Below, in pieces: positions 1-10,518 of a stretch of 64,000 nucleotides of DNA. A model generated the notes under the pieces. It searched no databases and had not been told where the DNA came from. It saw only the letters and a list, made by a program, of their open reading frames with translations. The translations under genes and the position numbers were made by a program. Numbering within the stretch: the first letter of the stretch is position 1; the number at the start of each line of letters is the position of its first letter. Source of the DNA: Tethya wilhelma (Eukaryota > Porifera > Demospongiae > Tethyida > Tethyidae); contig CAXIPT010000001.1 in NCBI GenBank assembly GCA_964030475.1, forward strand, positions 16,727,712-16,791,711, written 5' to 3'.

Positions 1-108
1 CAACTGATTGGATTGCACATGGCATGTGCAATCCTCTGTCTCTCTCTTTATAAAAGTGGTGCAATCCAGATTTGGCAGGGCTAGCAGCTGCATACCCGAA
101 GAAGAACA

Positions 109-1976
109 ATGTCTGGTATATTTTCAGCAAATGCTGCTGCTGGCAAGAGGGAACTGGTCATCAAGAAGGGCCTTGGAACAGCAGAGAGCAGAGCCATTGA
201 GCAAGGAGGTATTGACCCCCTTTTTTCTGTGACTACTCTCAATCATCTTCAAGTAACTGGATTTCCTGAGATCAAGGAACTCAGTGGTAAAGTCAGCCAA
301 CTTGATCAACTTTTGCAACTGATCTTCACTGAAAATGCCTTGGTGAGTTTGCCCGAAGAGATTAGCTCACTCAGCAAGCTAAAAATATTAGATGTTTCGC
401 AAAACAGCATATCCAAACTGCCTCGTTCATTCTACGATTTGAACTCCCTTCATACGCTCCTACTAGGCCAGAACAGTCTTAATGACTCTTCATTTCCTGA
501 GCTGTCATCTGAAACAGAATGCTTTCCGAATTTGCACCATGTGAATCTCAATGGGAACACTCTCACTAGACTACCCAGCTTTGTGTATCGATCTCGTGCA
601 CTACAGGAACTGCATGCTACAGACAACCAGATAGCATCATTGGAGCCTGGTGTTGGTTCACTTGCAGCACTAAAACTTGTAGATATGAAGCGAAACCAAC
701 TCACAGTTTTACCGTACGAATTGGTGATGTGTTCCAAGCTAAGAACTCTGGGCTTCGAAGAGAATCCCATCTCAGATCGTAGACTGCTCAAGTTGATTGC
801 TCAACACGGAGCTAGCAAACCCAAAGCTGTCCTCGACTATATCTCGAGCCATGCTCCAAAACCAGTAGCTGGATCTTCTAGCAAGAGTGGTGGAAAGAAA
901 GGAAAAGGAAAAAAGTCATCTGCTGCCGCTCAAGATGCTTCTCCTCGCTCCGACAGTGACTCTGAAATTGTATTTGAGGAGGAGCCAAAGCTCAAGGTGT
1001 GTGTTGTCAAGCCACCACAATTTGTGGACGTAGTAGCCAGCGGAGAGGCTAGGAGAGTGAGGCAATATGTGGTGTGTGCAGTGGTGAGGGGTGTTGATCT
1101 GGGCAGTGAGGAGAAGTACAAGGAGTTCATTACATTACAAGTGAGTGCAATTAATGTTAAAGTGTAAGGATAACAAATAGCAAAGACTTGTTATTAGTTC
1201 TTTGTGTTTCTTTCTTAGACCAAGCTTCACGATACTGTTTGCAAGCGGCGTCGAGTTGCAACTATAGCCACACACGATCTCTCTAAAGTCACACCACCTC
1301 TAAGCTACTCCTGTCTACCTGCTGAAGCAATCACATTCACTCCTCTGGGATGGAGCAAGAGTGTGGATGCCAAGAGCTTCTTGGAACACTTGGAGGCCAG
1401 TAAGAGGGAGAAGCGTGGTGGTGGTGGAGGTGGAGGAAAGAAGAACAAGGCAGGAGCTTCTCAGACCAAGGTTCAAGACCAGGCAGCTGTGGCTCTTAGC
1501 AAGTGAGACCGTGCTGGAGATGACATTCAGAAGTTTTAAAAACTATCTTAATCTTTGTGTCTTGTTTCTGTTTCCAGGTATGTCCAGTATGTGGATCCTG
1601 CTGGTATGGTTTGCTTTAAGGATAGCAAAGAAACGGTTGTCTCTCTTCCTCCTCTGACCAACTGTGAAAACACAAAGGTTAGAGAGAGATGTTGCATTGG
1701 CATTATGATTGTAGCTTTGTTTGGATATTCTAGATTGAACCGAGTTCAAGTGATCTTTTCCTGGAGGTGACATCCTCTGACAGTCTGGCATCTTGCAAGG
1801 CTGTTATGGATTCTCTTGTGTACGGGATGTGTGAGGGTGGGATTGGTGTGAGGAGTGAGGGTGTGATGTGTGTGGAGCAGGCAAGAGTTGTGGACGAAAA
1901 TGGACAGTTGCTTGTTCTCTATCCTTCAAGAACTGACCTCACTGACAAGAAATTTAGTGTTATCCACCCAAAGTGA
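109..1976 (+). CDS. LRRC47: LRRC47-like leucine-rich-repeat / B3-B4 domain protein
   Basis: Four exons: 109-1140, 1219-1502, 1578-1677 and 1734-1976, all with GT-AG introns. They sum to 1659 nt (552 residues; human LRRC47 is about 580). Residues about 40-240 carry leucine-rich repeats of the pattern LxxLxLxxNxLxxLP (for example VNLNGNTLTRLP). A low-complexity Lys/Ser/Gly linker follows. The C-terminal half resembles the tRNA-binding B3/B4 domain of the phenylalanyl-tRNA synthetase beta chain, as in LRRC47; that is family knowledge and I see no catalytic centre. A second Gly/Lys-rich spacer lies in exon 2. The start at 109 is the first ATG of the open frame. An AATAAA at 2019-2024 is a likely poly(A) signal. 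The gene ends 265 bp from the convergent BCKDHA stop. The identification is strong; the cellular role is poorly known for the family. Confidence 0.9.
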
Positions 1977-2240
1977 ACAAAATTGATTTCAATTTGTGTG
2001 TTGTGTTTGACAAATAATAATAAAAAAGTATTGCACTAGTTTCAGTTATAAATAAGAGCATTGCACTCGACAGGCTTAAGAGAATGATGACTTGAAACAA
2101 CTATAGTCTTGCAATAATGTGTAGATATACAAAACACCACAGTGAACTTGAAAAAACAATAATAAAACAATAACTTATGTACTATAATAAATTCTCAAAA
2201 GTTAACCTCTGCCAACTCCAAGACTCCTAGCTAGCTACAG

Positions 2241-3131
2241 CTATGACTGGTGAGATGCCAGGGGATAGTGCTCCTTGTATTTGTTCACCACCTCCCACAT
2301 TTCTTTTCGTTGCTTCTCTAGTCTTGGTGGTAGCTTGTCAAAGACATCCTCAAAGAGTTCATTCACTCGAGGCTTGGCCTCTGCTCTTGCTCTCTGAAGA
2401 GACTTCCTCACGTCACTCTTAGCAGCCTCAATAAGATCAGCCTCTTTGCTCTGCATGTAGAACAACACAACACATAATGCAACGAAGAAAATTTGGCAAA
2501 AAATTACATATTCATGAGGTCATCGAATCTATCACTGACCTGGTCCCATATCCCCCTCCTCTCGATGTATCCTCTCAACCTATTGACAGGGTTGTACTCT
2601 TCAGTCCACCTCTTCACCTCACTCATGTCCTGGTAGCCAGTCTGGTCATCACTGGTTGAGTGGGATGCCAATCTACAGTACACAGAACACAATGGAAGCA
2701 CTATTAGCTACATCTAGTATTGTAGTGTTTGGGCTAATGGAGGCACCTAATTGTTGTAGCTATGCATACACATAAATCAATCATCTACACTAATTTGGTG
2801 CACTGATTTTGTTTGTCAATCAGAGACTACCAAAGAAGATTCAAATTTGGCTCATTACCAGTTTTTCCAGCTTTTCGAGTTACAGCATATAATTATACTG
2901 GTTAACCACTAACCTGTATGTCATGCCTTCAATCAGTACCGGTCTCTGTTCATTGACAGCAATCTCCCTGGCATACTTGGTGGCTCTGTAGACAGCCAAC
3001 ACATCATTGCCATCCACTCTGATGGTCTCCATCCCATAGCCCTGTCCACGAGAGGCAATCCCATCACCAGCATAGTTGTCAGTGACAGGGGTCGAGATGG
3101 CATAGCCATTGTTACGACTGTGGGAGAGGGG

Positions 3132-3183
<52 letters not shown>

Positions 3184-4857
3184 ATTATACTTTTGGTGGG
3201 CATTAAATAGAATGAAAGTGTAACTGGTAATCTATATCTTAGTCTTTTCAAATGACATTTTTACACCACAGTATGGTAGGAAAATCCACTAAAGTGTGAT
3301 ATGTGTGCTCACCAGAAAAATATGACTGGACATCCTAAAGTGGCTGCAAAATTCATTGCAGCGTGAGCATCACCTTCCTGTGCTGCACCGTCACCGAAGT
3401 AGGTTATGACACAGTTTTTGATTCCTGCTCGCTTCAGTCCGTATGCATAACCAGGAGCTGGAACAAAGAAACACAAGAAGAAAAGTTGAAAGCACTAGCT
3501 GTGGTGCATTATCCTTAGGTGCACGTGTGTATGCATGTGCTTAAATGGAGACACAATATAATCAAGTACCAGATCAAATAAGTAGGATACCACCTAATCT
3601 ATTGAGCTAGACCCTTTTCCCTACCCCCTCACATAGCAGGGGTAGAAGAAAGGGTCTAGTTTGATATTAGATACCACCAAACACTGGTACTTCTCCTGTC
3701 AATGAATGTACTGCCTATAGCTAGTTAGTAAGACACTTTACTACCGATCTTACCGTGTGGCATCTGTGTGGAGAGACACGACGATATGAACTGATAGCTG
3801 TACTCTTTGGAGCCATAGTGAACAGGCATCTGCCTTCCCTTGCCTGCCTCGAGCCTGTTACTGAAGCACTGGTCCATGCAGTCATCGACAGAGAATCCTC
3901 TCCACATGAGCACGCCAGCCTCACGATACTGGGCATACACCATGTCCTTGTCGTCCAACGCTGCAGCTGTACCGAAATGGGTGGCCGACTCACCGGAACA
4001 CATCATGTAGAAGGAAATGAGACCCTGTGGACATTAGGTGGATATGATGTTAGCAGCACATTATTGTGAGTAGAGAGTGGGTGGGTTCTACAGACAATCA
4101 CTTTCATCCATCTTATATCTCAATATCTAGACATTATAACGTCTATAATTATGTACTCATCCACAAAAGTGAAGATACTAAATTTTGATAGGAGACATGG
4201 TCATCGATTTCTATTAAGTGGTGCAAAGAGACGTGTACTATGTTACAGACCATTCTCTGTGCTTTGTAGAGCTGTGTGTCCATCTCGTTCAAGGTGACCA
4301 TCTTGGTATACATCCTCAATAGCACATCGTCACTCAGCTATATAAAGTATGTAAGTATGTATGTATGAATGAAAGTGTATTGGAACCACATCCTGCTGAT
4401 ACAGAAAGGTGTCTCTATCCTCACTTGAGGGTCATTCTGTGGGTCAATGATTTCACCATTCTCATTCATGACCCTGTAGACAGGGATCAGTGAATCCGGT
4501 GCACTTGCTACAGTGGCTTGACTCAATTCAGTGGTGTAAGGTGGACCGCGCGATGGCGGCGAGTTCTGAGACAGCAGAGGACTACAAGTGGTCAAAGACT
4601 ACATATTGGATAGGGGAAAAAGTCACACAATGTCATCGAAAAAATCATAAGTACAAGCAGCAAAAGTATATAGTCAGGGAGGGGAAGGTACTCTTGCAAG
4701 CTGAGATCTGTGAGTTTTCCATTTATGTAGATGTTTTTTTACTTTTATGTGATCAATTCCTTACCCTTCGTGAAGGCTTTCCAATAAGCTGTCGTAATAA
4801 GTTACTAGTCCCTCTTCTTGATACGAGGGAGCACACACTTCTCATAGACGATGCCAT
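2241..4857 (-). CDS. BCKDHA: Branched-chain 2-oxoacid dehydrogenase E1 alpha, mitochondrial
   Basis: Eight exons, in gene order: 4857-4765, 4565-4425, 4337-4251, 4024-3754, 3457-3313, 3117-2914, 2672-2540 and 2450-2241. They sum to 1284 nt (427 residues; human 445). The enzyme is the thiamine-diphosphate-dependent decarboxylating subunit of the mitochondrial complex that oxidises the keto acids of Leu, Ile and Val. Exon 1 encodes 31 residues rich in Arg and Ser with no acidic residue (starts MASSMRSV), a typical matrix presequence. The ThDP/Mg motif [11 protein letters not shown] is in exon 5, and [10 protein letters not shown] follows across the next junction. HSTSDD near residue 318 matches the regulatory phosphorylation loop of mammalian E1 alpha, so control by a BCKD kinase is plausible. 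A (GA)n tract sits in the intron near 3136-3181. The start is head to head with the LIMP-2-like gene. Confidence 0.95.
3136..3181. repeat. (GA)n microsatellite in BCKDHA intron
   Basis: About 46 bp of uninterrupted GA/AG dinucleotides directly beside the acceptor of BCKDHA exon 6. On the coding strand it reads as a long pyrimidine tract, so it may double as part of the acceptor signal. Confidence 0.95.
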
Positions 4858-5071
4858 TGTCTGCTTCTTTGTACGTGTTAGCCACACCTACATAGTGAGC
4901 ACGTGAAATTATAGTCTCTAGAATCTGAAAATCGATATCAGAGATTCGGAATCAAATATCCCGAATCATGCTGATGTCAGCATTTTTTTTTATTTTTTTG
5001 CAAAAAAAAAAGCGGAAGACAACTCTACCACGCCCGAGCTTGCAGTGGTTCATCATCTCAAAATTATAAGT
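4858..5071. promoter_or_regulatory. Shared upstream region of BCKDHA and LIMP-2-like gene
   Basis: Only 214 bp separate the two divergent ATGs, so the core promoters must overlap or sit inside introns or UTRs. The segment holds a TTTTTTTTTATTTTTTTG-type homopolymer-rich stretch near 4983-5010 and a short inverted motif (ATATCAGAGATTCGGAATC). No TATA box can be assigned with confidence. The bidirectional-promoter call is inference from spacing. Confidence 0.5.
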
Positions 5072-7271
5072 ATGGCTAGAAAGCTGACTCTGTGCTGTGG
5101 CGTACTCTTTGCTAGCTGTCTACTCGTTGGGATCGTGTTGGTTGGAATCGGAGTGGCTGGTTTTGTGCTCAGAAAGACTACTCTGCCATCACTTACTGAA
5201 AGCATTGTGGACAATGTGAGTTCATAAGACATATACATGGCTAGTGCTATTCACTCTGAAACATGTACACACACAAACTCCATTTTCTGTATCCCTCAGA
5301 AAGTCACCATTCAGCCAGGACATGCCACCTATGAGCAGCTTCAAGGACCAACACTTCCACTGTGGAAGTCCATCTACTTCTTTAACCTTACCAATGGACC
5401 CGAGTTTGAGGCTGGTAAAGCTATACCTAAGGTCACTGAAGTGGGTCCTTACAGCTACAGGTGTGTGTATAGTCATAGTGCATAGTTCCCCTATTCCCTC
5501 GTTTGCCACCATGCTATTTGGTGTGTGAGCATACTATAGACCTTTTCCACGCGCACGGGAAAGTAGCGCGAAACAAGTGGAAGTGACCTTTTTTGACACT
5601 TTATGACACGTTATGACACAGGCCACGCCCATTGGTGGGCAAGCGAATGGAATTTTGTACTGGCTGACACTGGAGGCTAAGTTTAGTGCAAGCTCAAGAG
5701 CCTTCTACTGGAAATAGAAGCAGCAAGCCAGATAAAACATGGAGAAGGGTCCATACAAACTTCGAATAGCAACAAATCCGAGAAAATAGCACCACATTAC
5801 GTAAGAAAAAGCATGCAAAAGCCACCATGAACTGGACTTACTGGTGTTTCAGATCTATACAAACATTTTGAGTGAGCTAACGAGAGTTCTAGTGAAGTAT
5901 GAGTTAGTCTACAATTACCTGAGAAGTTGGCTGAAGCACCCTTCCTCACTGAAGTGCTCTTTTCAAGCTTGGCAGTATCACTACTGTACAAATTTGCCCA
6001 CCAAGGGGCGTGTCCACCGTCACAATTCGTCATAACACGTCATGCATCTCATTAAAAAATCGCTACTGTTCCCGCGTGGAAAAGGTCTATAGTAATGCAC
6101 ACTGTCACCTGATGGTCACATGTTGTATGAAGTCATATTGTGTCATGTTGTGGAACTATACCAACAAATTCAATTGTCAAAACAATTTATGTACAGCTGT
6201 ATACATGTATCGCTTACTTCCTTTTAGGGAAAAAAGGACAAAGCAGTTTTTGGACTTTTCCTCAGACAACGATCAACTTACTTACAATCAATCACGGTTG
6301 TTTTATTTCGATGAGACGGCAAGTGCTCCTGGGTTGAAGGAGAGCGATATCATATGCACCATCAATATTCCTTTTGTGGTGAGTTTGTAGTATGAACTGT
6401 GCACTTGATAGTCATTGTATTTTCACATCTCCTGATTTCAATTCTAAGGATACTATAATTGTACTAACCACACTCGCACACATACTGTACCACATGACTT
6501 GTGTATGACAGACAGGGGCATACCAAGTTGCTGGTGATAGTGTTAAACAGAGAACAGAGAGATTGTTATATAAAGGATTGGTTAAAGAAAGTAGCACTCA
6601 CTTGTATACCTGTCAAAATGCAACGGCCATGGCTTGGGGATACACTGATGGTTTGATCAAACTTTTGAATGACTTTGGCAAGTATCCGAGACGAATCGCA
6701 TCAATCCAAGTAAATGCTTCAACTAATGACTCCCTACCCAGTACCATTCACACAGGAGTCAAAGATATTGCTAAAATAGGCCAGTTTGTAAAGTGGAATG
6801 GTCACTACCATAAAACCAACACGTGGCCTAATGGTAGTAAGACTGGTGCTAATGACATCAATGGAACCGAAGGACTCTTCTTCAGACCCAATCTAAAGGA
6901 AGGAGACAACCTGACAGCGTTCATTCAAGATATTGTTCGTTCCATACACATCAAGTACGTTGGCCAGGTCAACCACATTGGAATGAACACGTTTCGTTTT
7001 GAAGTTGAGAATTCAACTTTTAAGAGTGCTTTCAATTTCCCTGAGAATTCCCGCTGGGGTTCATGGTGTCCGGACGGACTCTTCTATCTTGGTCCCACAC
7101 AGTATCCTGAGTTGCCAGTGTTTGGTAGCAAGGCTCATTTCTTAGATGGTGACCCACTTTTGTTGGAGGGAGTTGAAGGAATGGAGCCTCCGAATAGAAC
7201 ATTGCACGACATCACAGTTGATGTGGAACCCACCACAGGAGCCACTGTCCAACTCAAACAGATCCTGCAGG
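5072..7271 (+). CDS. CD36-family lysosomal membrane protein (LIMP-2-like), 5' part
   Basis: Exons 5072-5215, 5300-5460, 6228-6378 and 6512-7271; the last is cut by the N at 7272. The first 35 residues contain a short cytosolic tail and a transmembrane helix (CGVLFASCLLVGIVLVGIG), as expected for the two-pass CD36/SCARB family. Exon 2 has the family's PGxxTYEQLQGPTLPLW and GPYSYR signatures. The ectodomain is rich in N-glycosylation sequons (NATA, NASTN, NGTE, NSTF, NRTL). Introns all keep phase with the complete paralogue at 29690-32159. The missing 3' exons (VNVQVNR onward) are found inverted at 12777-13390; together with exons 1-4 they give 517 codons including the stop. Family members are receptors or transporters of lysosomal or plasma membranes. 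An inserted 557-bp MITE occupies intron 2. Confidence 0.92.
5535..6091 (+). mobile_element. 557-bp MITE with 19-bp terminal inverted repeats (intron 2 of LIMP-2a)
   Basis: It begins TATAGACCTTTTCCACGCG and ends with the reverse complement CGCGTGGAAAAGGTCTATA. The flanks are compatible with a TA target-site duplication. There is no long ORF, so it is a non-autonomous DNA transposon. Related copies or fragments lie at 10519-10992, 14565-14947 and 21592-21677. TIR plus TA target would fit a Tc1/mariner-like or similar family, but the family is not assigned. Confidence 0.85.
5708..7271 (+). repeat. Arm A of 1,564-bp inverted duplication
   Basis: This segment reappears in inverse orientation at 13384-14947 with exactly equal length and no indel seen. 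Substitutions noted by eye are at 6071 (C versus G) and 6091 (A versus T). The encoded exon-3 and exon-4 protein is identical in both arms. Each arm abuts a single N (7272 and 14948). Confidence 0.9.
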
Positions 7272-7272
7272 N
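7272..7272. other. Single-N assembly join
   Basis: One undetermined base interrupts exon 4 of the LIMP-2-like gene. The sequence on its right (sushi exon) is unrelated to the expected continuation, which is present at 13384 and downstream on the minus strand. Confidence 0.95.
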
Positions 7273-7312
7273 TATGATATGACATTGTGTACGTGCTATT
7301 GTTCTGTTCCAG

Positions 7313-7492
7313 CAACTGAGATCCTATGCAAAGAGTTATCTCCTCCTCGTAATGGAGAAGTTGCTTTATCTGGAAGAACTGTTGGGAGCTCTGCTACTTA
7401 CACTTGTGATAGTGGATATCAATTGATTGGTGAAGGTAACCGTGTGTGTCAACCTGATGGCACGTGGAGTGGTAGCCCCCCATCCTGTCAAG
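7313..7492 (+). CDS. Orphan sushi (CCP) domain exon, partial gene
   Basis: A 180-nt exon with an acceptor (TTCTGTTCCAG) before 7313 and a donor (GTCAGT) at 7493. It encodes one complement-control-protein module: four Cys in the usual order, with PPRNG, Y-x-C-x-x-GY and DGTWSGSPPSC motifs. Such modules occur in secreted or receptor adhesion and complement-like proteins. No neighbouring exon is visible before the N at 7272 or within the next kilobase, so the parent gene is unknown. The preceding residues VPATEILC suggest a domain boundary. The exon lies on a contig piece (7273-10517) whose placement is doubtful. Confidence 0.8.
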
Positions 7493-7599
7493 GTCAGTTA
7501 CTGTGATGCAGCCAATCCCCACAAAAATTGACTTGTAATTAACTATATCACTGTTGACTCCTCTAGCAAGATGTGGTGTTAAAAAATGTTTTCAAGAAA

Positions 7600-8115
7600 A
7601 AAAAAAGGTTTTTTGTCAAAAGTGTATTTTTTAGTCACAAAAAATTTCCTAAGTTGATAGTCAGTTAAAAAGACTAAGTTCTTTATCTGTACTGTGAGAA
7701 AACTTTGTTTATCACAAACAATGTTTTTTACCTAAGGAAAATAATGTTCCAAGTGTTGAAAAAAGTAACTATTCACAAAAGTGTTTCTTTTGTACTAAAA
7801 AATGTTTTTAAGCCAAAATAAACGTTTATTTTCCTTGAAAACATTTTTTAGCACAAAAAAAAACTTTTGTGAATATTCAACACTTTGTACATTATCTAGA
7901 GATGAACAACATTGTTTGTGATAAACAAAGTTTTCTCACAGTACAGATAAAGATCTAAGTCTTTTTGACTGACTATCGACTTAGGAAATTTCCGGTGACA
8001 CTTGGAATATTATCTTGAGGTGAAAAACATTGTTTTTGATAAACAAAGTTTTCTCACAGAACAGATAAAAAATTTATTCTTTTTGACTGATTATCAATTT
8101 AGAAAATTTTCAGTG
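7600..8115. repeat. AT-rich fold-back element with three related arms
   Basis: The stretch near 7642-7735 (CTAAGTTGATAGTCAGTTAA through CTTTGTTTATCACAAACAA) is repeated in inverse orientation at about 7905-7990. It appears again, in the same sense as the second arm and more diverged, at about 8015-8113. The inner sequence is also partly palindromic around 7830. No ORF is present. This is a fold-back/MITE-type element that grew by partial duplication. It adjoins the point where the collagen-like gene on the minus strand stops. Confidence 0.8.
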
Positions 8116-8126
8116 ACTAAAAAATA

Positions 8127-8507
8127 CTCCTCTATGACTATAGTGACTCCCTCCAGCTCTTCCTTCATAAACCAATTCAGTTCCTGATGGGCAGGAGCTC
8201 TTCCCCCACCTGGTGTATGTGACTCCAGCACTCCTGGGACCAGGTGGACCTTGTTCTCCAGTAGCTCCTTGTGGTCCAGGTGGTCCCTGTGGTCCAGGGG
8301 CTCCATCTCTTCCATCACGACCGTCTCGTCCTCTCAGAATCTCAATGTAGGGAGCAGTGCTAGCACTAGAACGATTGGTGTCATTGACTGGTCTACCTGT
8401 AGAAAGATTGTAATTAGGATCAAAATGGATCCTTTTTAATGGCAATGTTTACCTTCTATGAGAGCTGAGGTGTATATCATACAAATTGCAAATATAAGTA
8501 TCTTCAT
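8127..8507 (-). CDS. Short-chain collagen C4-like secreted protein, 3'-incomplete
   Basis: Exon 1 is 8507-8453 and exon 2 is 8396-8127. Exon 1 gives a signal peptide ([18 protein letters not shown]). Exon 2 gives a short linker, then about nine collagen Gly-X-Y triplets ([19 protein letters not shown]). A Cys-containing non-collagenous block follows, with [13 protein letters not shown] and [15 protein letters not shown]. That layout matches the short-chain (spongin-type) collagen C4-like proteins of sponges. Family members continue with another conserved block. Here the frame runs into GTATTT (a possible donor at 8126) and then the fold-back element, and no downstream exon is visible. The gene is therefore either interrupted by the element or cut by the assembly gap at 7272. 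Confidence 0.8.
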
Positions 8508-10115
8508 TTTCCTTTGAAATTTGTTGGGTTTGTTTTTGACTTGGTAATTTTTGGTTTCGTCTGGAATTTTCATGCCTCTTTTTATAGTCGTTTGCCCTTC
8601 GCCTTTTTGCTGTTCCAGTTGTGTACAAAGTGAATAAACATCCATCCAGACAAACATCCATAATTAGCTTATACCATACATGCATCTCTCAATCCATAAA
8701 ATATGAAGTCTGTAAAGACCCAAACATGTGTGTATGTGTATAAAGAATATTACAGATCTCTGTGTGGAGGTAATGTTAATTCTCTTTTCATGTTGAAAGC
8801 TTTTTAAACAGAATTTAAATTAATTTTACTTACTTTTCCATTAACCTCATCCATTAACCTGCTTGGATAAAGTTTCAGTTATATCTGCACCACCATTCCA
8901 GACTTAATTGTTAGTGTCTGCTGACCACATAGATCTGACATTAAACCCACTTAGAAACTATTTTCAGTTGGTTGTCCCTTAGATAAACACACCTGGAACC
9001 AGGTGGACCTTACTCATCAGTAGCTATACTGTAGATCCTTGTGGCCTTGGGTGGTCCAGCCCTGTTTGGCTTGTAAACCAAGCTTTCCTAAAAGAATGTA
9101 TTATTAACACTTGGTGTCTGTGTATGGATAGAAAAGGTTACTTACTGTAGTCGGTTTGTGTGTGTGTGTGTGTTTGATCGAAGAATACAGAAGGTAAATG
9201 AACATTAGATACAAATACTCATTAATCCCAAAAATTTTCTCCAGAAACTTTAGTTTGCGTGTATAGCTATTGAGAAATCCCCATTTTTATTCCATTTTAA
9301 AAGGCCCAAGAAATCTATTGAAAAAGGAAATAAAAGTTCATTTTAGAGACAACTATTGTGTGTGTGTGTGTGTGTGTGTGTGTACGTGTGTACGTGTGTA
9401 CGTGTGTAGGTGTTGCATCATGCATACATGTATAGAAGTTAACTGGATCAGTGCATACATAACAATAATTAGCGACTCACCATCAGGACAGACTGTTCTC
9501 TCTGTTAGAAACGTGATATGTAGAGCATCGCTTAGTTGGAAATCAGTGAAATCACACTACATGTAAGGACATAAAGATTATTATGAGTAAACTTTGAACT
9601 AAAGTCCATCTGGTTTGAGAATGCCAGTAGAATAACATTCAAAATATCCAACCGATTTCAAAATTTCAAGTACCATTGAAAAGTGCTTGTTCTCCCCGTT
9701 CTTTTGGTTGCTTTTCCTGCTTCCTACACCTTACCAATCAAAAGCTATAGCTATTTTGCCCCATACATACGAAAAGTATTGCATGAATCTCATTATTCAC
9801 TTTCGGCAGCATTCTCAAACCAGATGGACTTTAGTTAGGGGATTTACATAGTTATCAGCTGACTTTTTCAATAGGCTTATAAAAGCTTGTACACATGCAG
9901 ACTCTCTCCTTTGACCTTACACTAACAAGGTTAGGCAAACAATAGAGATGATATTATATTAGGTACTGTACAGGTAGTATCCCTCAAACATAAGGACACT
10001 ACATGTTAATCATAAACAAGTATAGTATTCACTACAGTCTTCTTGTGTGAATGGAAACCACTATGACAGTGCAATATCAGTGCTATATGCACTGACAACA
10101 ATGCAAGCAGCAAAC
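8508..10115. other. Gene-poor stretch with microsatellites and a collagen relic
   Basis: Apart from the collagen-exon relic near 8990-9085, I find only two (GT)n tracts (9154-9174 and 9355-9382, the second followed by a TACGTGTG minisatellite) and AT-rich unique sequence. I see no supported gene. Confidence 0.6.
8990..9085 (-). pseudogene. Relic of collagen C4-like exon
   Basis: The plus-strand string CCAGGTGGACCTTACTCATC and the following GTGGTCCAGCCCTG match, with gaps and substitutions, the Gly-X-Y part of the collagen exon at 8225-8300. The copy has lost frame and contains an insertion around 9020-9035. It is a degraded local duplicate on the same strand. Confidence 0.6.
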
Positions 10116-10297
10116 CTTGAAATTCCAAGTTGGCCAGCACTTGGCTCGTATGCAAGGGGTCCTACATCTGTGTCCCCCCAGCTCCATGATGCAGAAGTGG
10201 TTCTTTGTCTTTGTGTCTGTGAGCAGCGCCAGGTTGTTGGCCTCCACGACAGTGAGGGTGAGTCGAGTGAGAGGGGAAGAGCTGGACCTCCTTCTCA
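10116..10297 (-). CDS. Orphan C2-domain exon, partial gene
   Basis: A 182-nt exon on the minus strand, with acceptor CCTTACACAG before 10297 and donor GTTTGC after 10116. It encodes the first half of a C2 domain: LTLTVVEANNL, then a charged loop and RTPCIRAKCWPTWNF, a position where many C2 domains have T-x-x-x-x-x-x-P-x-W. The Ca2+-loop acidic residues are poorly represented, so Ca2+ binding is uncertain. The parent could be a RasGAP, synaptotagmin-like or C2CD-type protein; no other exon is visible. It lies on the contig piece bounded by N at 7272 and 10518. Confidence 0.6.
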
Positions 10298-10517
10298 CTG
10301 TGTAAGGAACAGAATTAAGCTAGGGATTGTAAAAGTAAAGTAAAGTTGATGGTCATGCAATATAATTAGCTACTAAAGTTCCTTCATTCAATCTTTAAAA
10401 GCTGATGCTGCTTTATTTATGGTCAAAATTCGAACGTACATTCAAATCTTTTCAATAATTATAAACCATGATCTGTATTGCTAGGCTATTGGCTTGCATT
10501 ACATGAAATTGTGTGTG

Positions 10518-10518
10518 N
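10518..10518. other. Single-N assembly join
   Basis: The N abuts a MITE copy that starts abruptly in mid-element (position equivalent to 6004 of the full copy). A contig end inside a repeat is typical of an unresolved assembly. Confidence 0.95.

Noticed and set aside
4553..4906. Plus-strand frame beginning ATGGCGGCGAGT that looks like a gene start
   Set aside because: It runs antisense through BCKDHA exons 1 and 2, whose minus-strand frames give a presequence and conserved E1 alpha residues with correct phases. The plus frame shows no family features.
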